This document shows, one piece after another, positions 62,759 to 64,000 of a stretch of DNA of 64,000 nt. The translations under genes were made by a program, and so were the position numbers. How positions within the stretch are numbered: the first letter of the stretch is position 1; every line of letters begins with the position of its first letter. The DNA comes from Anaerolineaceae bacterium. GTDB taxonomy: Bacteria > Chloroflexota > Anaerolineae > Aggregatilineales > Phototrophicaceae. The DNA lies in the NCBI GenBank assembly GCA_002702065.1, contig NZXX01000002.1, positions 806,001-870,000 of the forward strand. Direction: 5' to 3'. The notes beneath the pieces are model-generated. The model made no database searches. It was not told the DNA's origin and saw nothing but the letters and a program-made list of their open reading frames with translations.

Positions 62759-63016
62759 TCAATCCATAAGAATGCTGCTAATTTGGTGACAATATTCAGC
62801 GCTGTCTAAAGACGTAAACAGTGGAAACTCGATTGACGCTTCTGGTTTGAGGATGATACCAACTACAAACACAACACTTATACGAGTATCTGTCATCCAG
62901 CTTGGTATCCCTTGAGCTTCAAGAAAATTGATTATTTCAATCAAGTCCATACGTGAATTTGACTTAAGCCAGTGTTCGAAAGTCACGTTAGAAACAGCAG
63001 CGTGAAAGCGTTGCAT
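62759..63016 (-). CDS. Hypothetical short protein
   Basis: An 85-codon ORF (ATG at 63016) ending CHQISSILMD. No recognised family. The same frame upstream, beyond a TAA, shows a protein-like stretch (EKQARELLESLRIYCAVVDLS) with no start, so this may be the 3' part of a broken gene. Lies between the response regulator and the edge membrane protein. Confidence 0.35.
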   Translation of the reverse strand: MQRFHAAVSNVTFEHWLKSNSRMDLIEIINFLEAQGIPSWMTDTRISVVFVVGIILKPEASIEFPLFTSLDSAEYCHQISSILMD

Positions 63017-63210
63017 TCGGACCACCAAGCGCCGTTAAGGCCCTTTACAGGCCCACAATACTTTTGATTTCTGGCTTAAATCTACGACAGCACAGTAAAT
63101 TCGCAAGGATTCCAGCAATTCTCTGGCCTGTTTTTCGGCTTCGTGAACCGATTACATACTCAACATGCTAGAAAACCCAAAAATTTACAATCGGTTGTTC
63201 GGGTAACCGC

Positions 63211-64000
63211 TCAACTGAGAAGCACGCTTCCGCGCATTTCCATCGGCAACGAAAAAATGTTTAGTGCTGTTAGCATTAGCAGAAATAACAATAGTGCCCA
63301 GGGCAACAGCCCCTGCACGCCACGCCGTCTGTAAAGTCTTAGTGCCGTTCTTTGTGCAATCAACATGCTCCACAAGAAACCACCCACCAATACGACAACT
63401 TGTATAAGTCCTATAAGTCCACTATCAGCAGAAACGCTAAACCGTGCCCATTCTGCGGTCTGGCCCACGAATTCCTGTATGACTGGAATGATTGAGAGCG
63501 GGGCGATCAGAAAATGAAACCCGTAATGTGCAAACCAGATACCAAATCCGATAGGCACAAACGATGGAGCAAAGGCTGCAACAGTGTGCCGGAGTGGGTA
63601 TTTCTTGACCGTTTGTGTCAGCGCCTGGGTTAAGCAAGCGACAGCCAAGGTCAAACTAATCGGGAGGAGAATACCACCGACCAAAAAAATGAGTAGCAGG
63701 GTCAACATCTCAGTCAAGTTGAAATTCCTCATCAGGGCATTCTGCAACTCATAGACAGGCGGAACCATGCCAAAGGCATTCACCACACCCATAAAGGCGA
63801 GAATAATTACCAAAAAAGAGATGTCCCACTTTTTAGGCCACGCATCCACCTGCATTAGCTCACGGCCTGGCGTACGAACCATCAGACCGATATTTTCGTG
63901 TGGGCAGGCTCGTACACAATCTAAACAAAAAACACAATCCAGATTACTTTTGATCTGCGGAGCAAATAGCTGCGTTCCACAGCCTAAGACACCGAGCGGC
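63211..64000 (-). CDS. 4Fe-4S membrane protein, 5' end outside the window
   Basis: The frame is open to the window edge. The part seen starts PLGVLGCGTQLFAPQIKSNL and has the ferredoxin motif DCVFCLDCVRACPHENIGLM, one full 4Fe-4S cluster. About five to six membrane helices follow (FLVIILAFMGVVNAFGM, LLLIFLVGGILLPISLTLAV, PSFVPIGFGIWFAHYGFHFL, and others). The order cluster-then-helices suggests an NapH/YccM/CcoG-like electron-transfer membrane protein, whose N-terminal helices lie beyond 64000. Exact family unknown. Confidence 0.75.
   Translation of the reverse strand, partial: PLGVLGCGTQLFAPQIKSNLDCVFCLDCVRACPHENIGLMVRTPGRELMQVDAWPKKWDISFLVIILAFMGVVNAFGMVPPVYELQNALMRNFNLTEMLTLLLIFLVGGILLPISLTLAVACLTQALTQTVKKYPLRHTVAAFAPSFVPIGFGIWFAHYGFHFLIAPLSIIPVIQEFVGQTAEWARFSVSADSGLIGLIQVVVLVGGFLWSMLIAQRTALRLYRRRGVQGLLPWALLLFLLMLTALNIFSLPMEMRGSVLLS

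Noticed and set aside
1..64000. Genome-wide reassignment of TGA as Cys or Trp
   Set aside because: TGA serves as a normal stop in several tightly spaced genes (for example ATGA overlaps at 14548, 32323, 62031 and the stop at 57907), so only context-dependent recoding is possible.
1..64000. CRISPR arrays, tRNA or rRNA genes
   Set aside because: No regularly spaced repeats, and no cloverleaf-like sequences with a TTCGA arm outside coding regions were found by eye; a tRNAscan run would settle it.

Overview
The window looks like a metal-response and envelope island from a chromosome of the Chloroflexota (probably an Anaerolineae-type lineage). This is an inference from the gene repertoire: many YkuD L,D-transpeptidases with LysM repeats, a sortase, Tat-anchored Rieske protein, DUF3105, F510_1955-type propellers, CcdA/TlpA thiol-redox proteins, and HflK/HflC-like SPFH proteins. 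No rRNA, tRNA or CRISPR array was seen.

Layout. 0-4.1 kb: accessory module with an MBL-fold hydrolase divergent from a sigma-like protein, a small acidic protein and an ImmA/IrrE peptidase, then xisH/xisI. 4.5-11.9 kb: metal detoxification with two divergent MerR regulators, mercuric reductase MerA, a second flavin disulfide reductase, a P1B ATPase with a YPC motif, a CopZ-like chaperone and a secreted protein. Both MerR-type promoters (19-bp spacers, dyads) are readable. 11.9-23.8 kb: a long minus-strand thiol-redox/copper operon (SCO1-like, propeller, TlpA, CcdA, DUF3105, rhodanese, DsbA, Cys-rich protein, permuted CcdA, DUF2085, L,D-transpeptidase, thioredoxin, TlpA, cytochrome c). A BlaI-type operator lies over its promoter and a blaI-M56 pair lies just upstream. 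24-28.9 kb: FG-GAP protein, sortase, L,D-transpeptidase. 29.4-37.8 kb: Met-rich secreted protein, SHOCT protein, DUF302, OmpR-type two-component system, and a second, shorter paralogous copy of the thiol-redox operon. 38-43.8 kb: two-component system whose kinase ends in a YHS metal-binding domain, CopZ, a broken cytochrome c, CopA and a CsoR-type repressor. 43.8-54.6 kb: IS remnant, LysM L,D-transpeptidases, Rieske protein, C39-like protein, tyrosine recombinase, CHAP protein, beta-lactamase-like protein. 54.6-64 kb: PpiC-type isomerase, three SPFH genes (one fused to a cation-efflux transporter domain), another two-component system, and an edge-truncated 4Fe-4S membrane protein.

Most striking: a thioredoxin-fold lipoprotein (13061-13459) whose two CxxC cysteines are both in-frame TGA codons, with an otherwise intact reading frame and a hairpin at bacterial-SECIS distance. 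It is a candidate selenoprotein with a UxxU active site, or a case of UGA read as Cys. A third TGA sits at the expected lipobox Cys of a frameshifted cytochrome c (40379-40833). Also notable are a CDF-SPFH fusion, two circularly permuted CcdA proteins, and a family of operator-like palindromes (core CGCCATTTGGCG) that suggests a copper regulon for the YHS-kinase system.
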